NCBI RefSeq assembly: GCF_000426705.1
Contig: NZ_KE384555.1
Coordinates: 220,362 to 284,361, forward strand
Direction: 5' to 3'
Length of the DNA stretch: 64,000 nt
From: Spirochaeta cellobiosiphila DSM 17781
GTDB lineage: Bacteria; Spirochaetota; Spirochaetia; DSM-17781
Part shown: one piece after another, positions 63,539 to 64,000 of the stretch
How the letters are laid out: every line of letters begins with the position of its first letter
Numbering within the stretch: the stretch's first letter is position 1
The notes under the pieces: model-generated
What the model was told of the DNA's origin: nothing
What the model saw: the letters and a program-made list of their open reading frames with translations, nothing else
Databases searched by the model: none
Program-made: the position numbers and the translations under genes

Positions 63539-64000
63539 ATGAAGCTAGAGACGGCGAACTTATCTATCTACTACAAACAGGTTGAGGCCCTTCAGAGGAT
63601 AAACATGAATTTATCCCGGCCTGGTGTGTATGGGATCGTTGGTGAAAACGGATCTGGAAAGTCCACCTTACTCAAAAGTCTCTGTGGTCTGTGTCAACCT
63701 TCCTCGGGAGATATTCTTTATACCAACAAAGCATTAAAAGATATTCCCTTGGCAGAGAGAGCCAAATTATGGGCCTATGTACCTCAACGTAGTCATTATG
63801 ATAGAAGCATGCAGGTATATGATTATCTAATACTGGGACGTAAGCCTTATTTTACATGGACCCCATCTACTAATGATCATAATAGGGTTAAATCAGTTCT
63901 AAGCTTATATGAACTAGATCATATTGCTTCAAGAACCATGAGCCAGATCAGTGGTGGAGAAAGACAGAGAGTGGTAATAGGAAGAACAATTCTGCAGGAT
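63539..64000 (+). CDS. BtuD/FecE-type ABC ATPase (3' truncated by window edge)
   Basis: The frame is open from ATG 63539 to the window end (154 residues visible). Walker A GENGSGKST is at residues 35-43, the Q-loop at VPQRSHYD, and the signature ISGGERQRV at the window end. It starts three bases after the permease stop and completes the importer. The Walker B motif and the C-terminus are outside the window. Confidence 0.92.
   Translation, partial: MKLETANLSIYYKQVEALQRINMNLSRPGVYGIVGENGSGKSTLLKSLCGLCQPSSGDILYTNKALKDIPLAERAKLWAYVPQRSHYDRSMQVYDYLILGRKPYFTWTPSTNDHNRVKSVLSLYELDHIASRTMSQISGGERQRVVIGRTILQD

Noticed and set aside
1-64000. CRISPR arrays, tRNA or rRNA genes, insertion sequences and prophage genes
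   Set aside because: Looked for spaced repeats, cloverleaf patterns and transposase or integrase motifs; none was seen. A tRNA scan could not be run.

Overview
The window most resembles a low-GC, motile, fermentative, diderm anaerobe, probably a free-living spirochaete. The signs are four methyl-accepting chemotaxis proteins in 64 kb, an outer-membrane protein made with an RND exporter and a LolA-like carrier, loosely conserved lipoboxes, oxygen-sensitive [FeFe] hydrogenases under a Rex-like regulator, methylglyoxal synthase, and an anaerobic (cbi) cobalamin pathway. The genus assignment is inference; no rRNA is present to confirm it. I see no tRNA, rRNA, CRISPR array, transposase or phage gene.

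Layout. 1-2943: 3' end of a sugar ABC importer (binding protein, two permeases). 3014-5092: a PilJ-type chemoreceptor and methylglyoxal synthase. 5076-18185 (minus strand): a glycan locus with a LysR regulator, two sister GH3 enzymes, UDP-galactopyranose mutase, a GtrA-like membrane protein, a GT2 glycosyltransferase, a membrane-anchored GH3 with its domains in reversed order, and a GH43. 18249-20777: a TRAP-type binding protein paired with a histidine kinase, with no permease. 20907-22718: a large unrecognised membrane-anchored protein. 22715-24109: the most striking piece, a threonyl-tRNA synthetase without TGS and editing domains, preceded by a complete-looking ribosome-mediated attenuator: a 21-codon leader peptide with six consecutive Thr codons, mutually exclusive hairpins and a rho-independent terminator. 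24458-31180: a dCache chemoreceptor, two unrecognised proteins, an alpha/beta hydrolase, an MscS channel and a small membrane protein. 31249-36756: a TetR-RND-LolA-like-outer membrane protein export operon with two operator copies on its promoter. 36804-42542: a decayed XRE regulator, Rex, and a divergent operon with a sensory [FeFe] hydrogenase, a SpoIIE-type phosphatase, two thioredoxin-fold ferredoxins and a second [FeFe] hydrogenase. 42608-49581: a small membrane protein, an orphan sugar-binding lipoprotein opposite a chemoreceptor, a TtcA-like enzyme and another dCache chemoreceptor. 49640-53415 (minus): pantothenate kinase with an ECF transporter, probably for pantothenate. 53551-60322 (minus): cbiA-C-D-E-L-F-G-H. 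60397-64000 (plus): a cobalamin riboswitch followed by a predicted exported CbiK cobaltochelatase and a BtuFCD-like importer that runs off the end.

Themes. Several binding proteins sit beside signalling proteins instead of permeases, suggesting that sensing outnumbers transport here. RNA-level control recurs: the Thr attenuator, the cobalamin riboswitch, and two perfect or near-perfect hairpins that bury the ribosome-binding site of the next gene. The hydrogenase block looks like an H2/redox-sensing unit coupled to protein phosphorylation.
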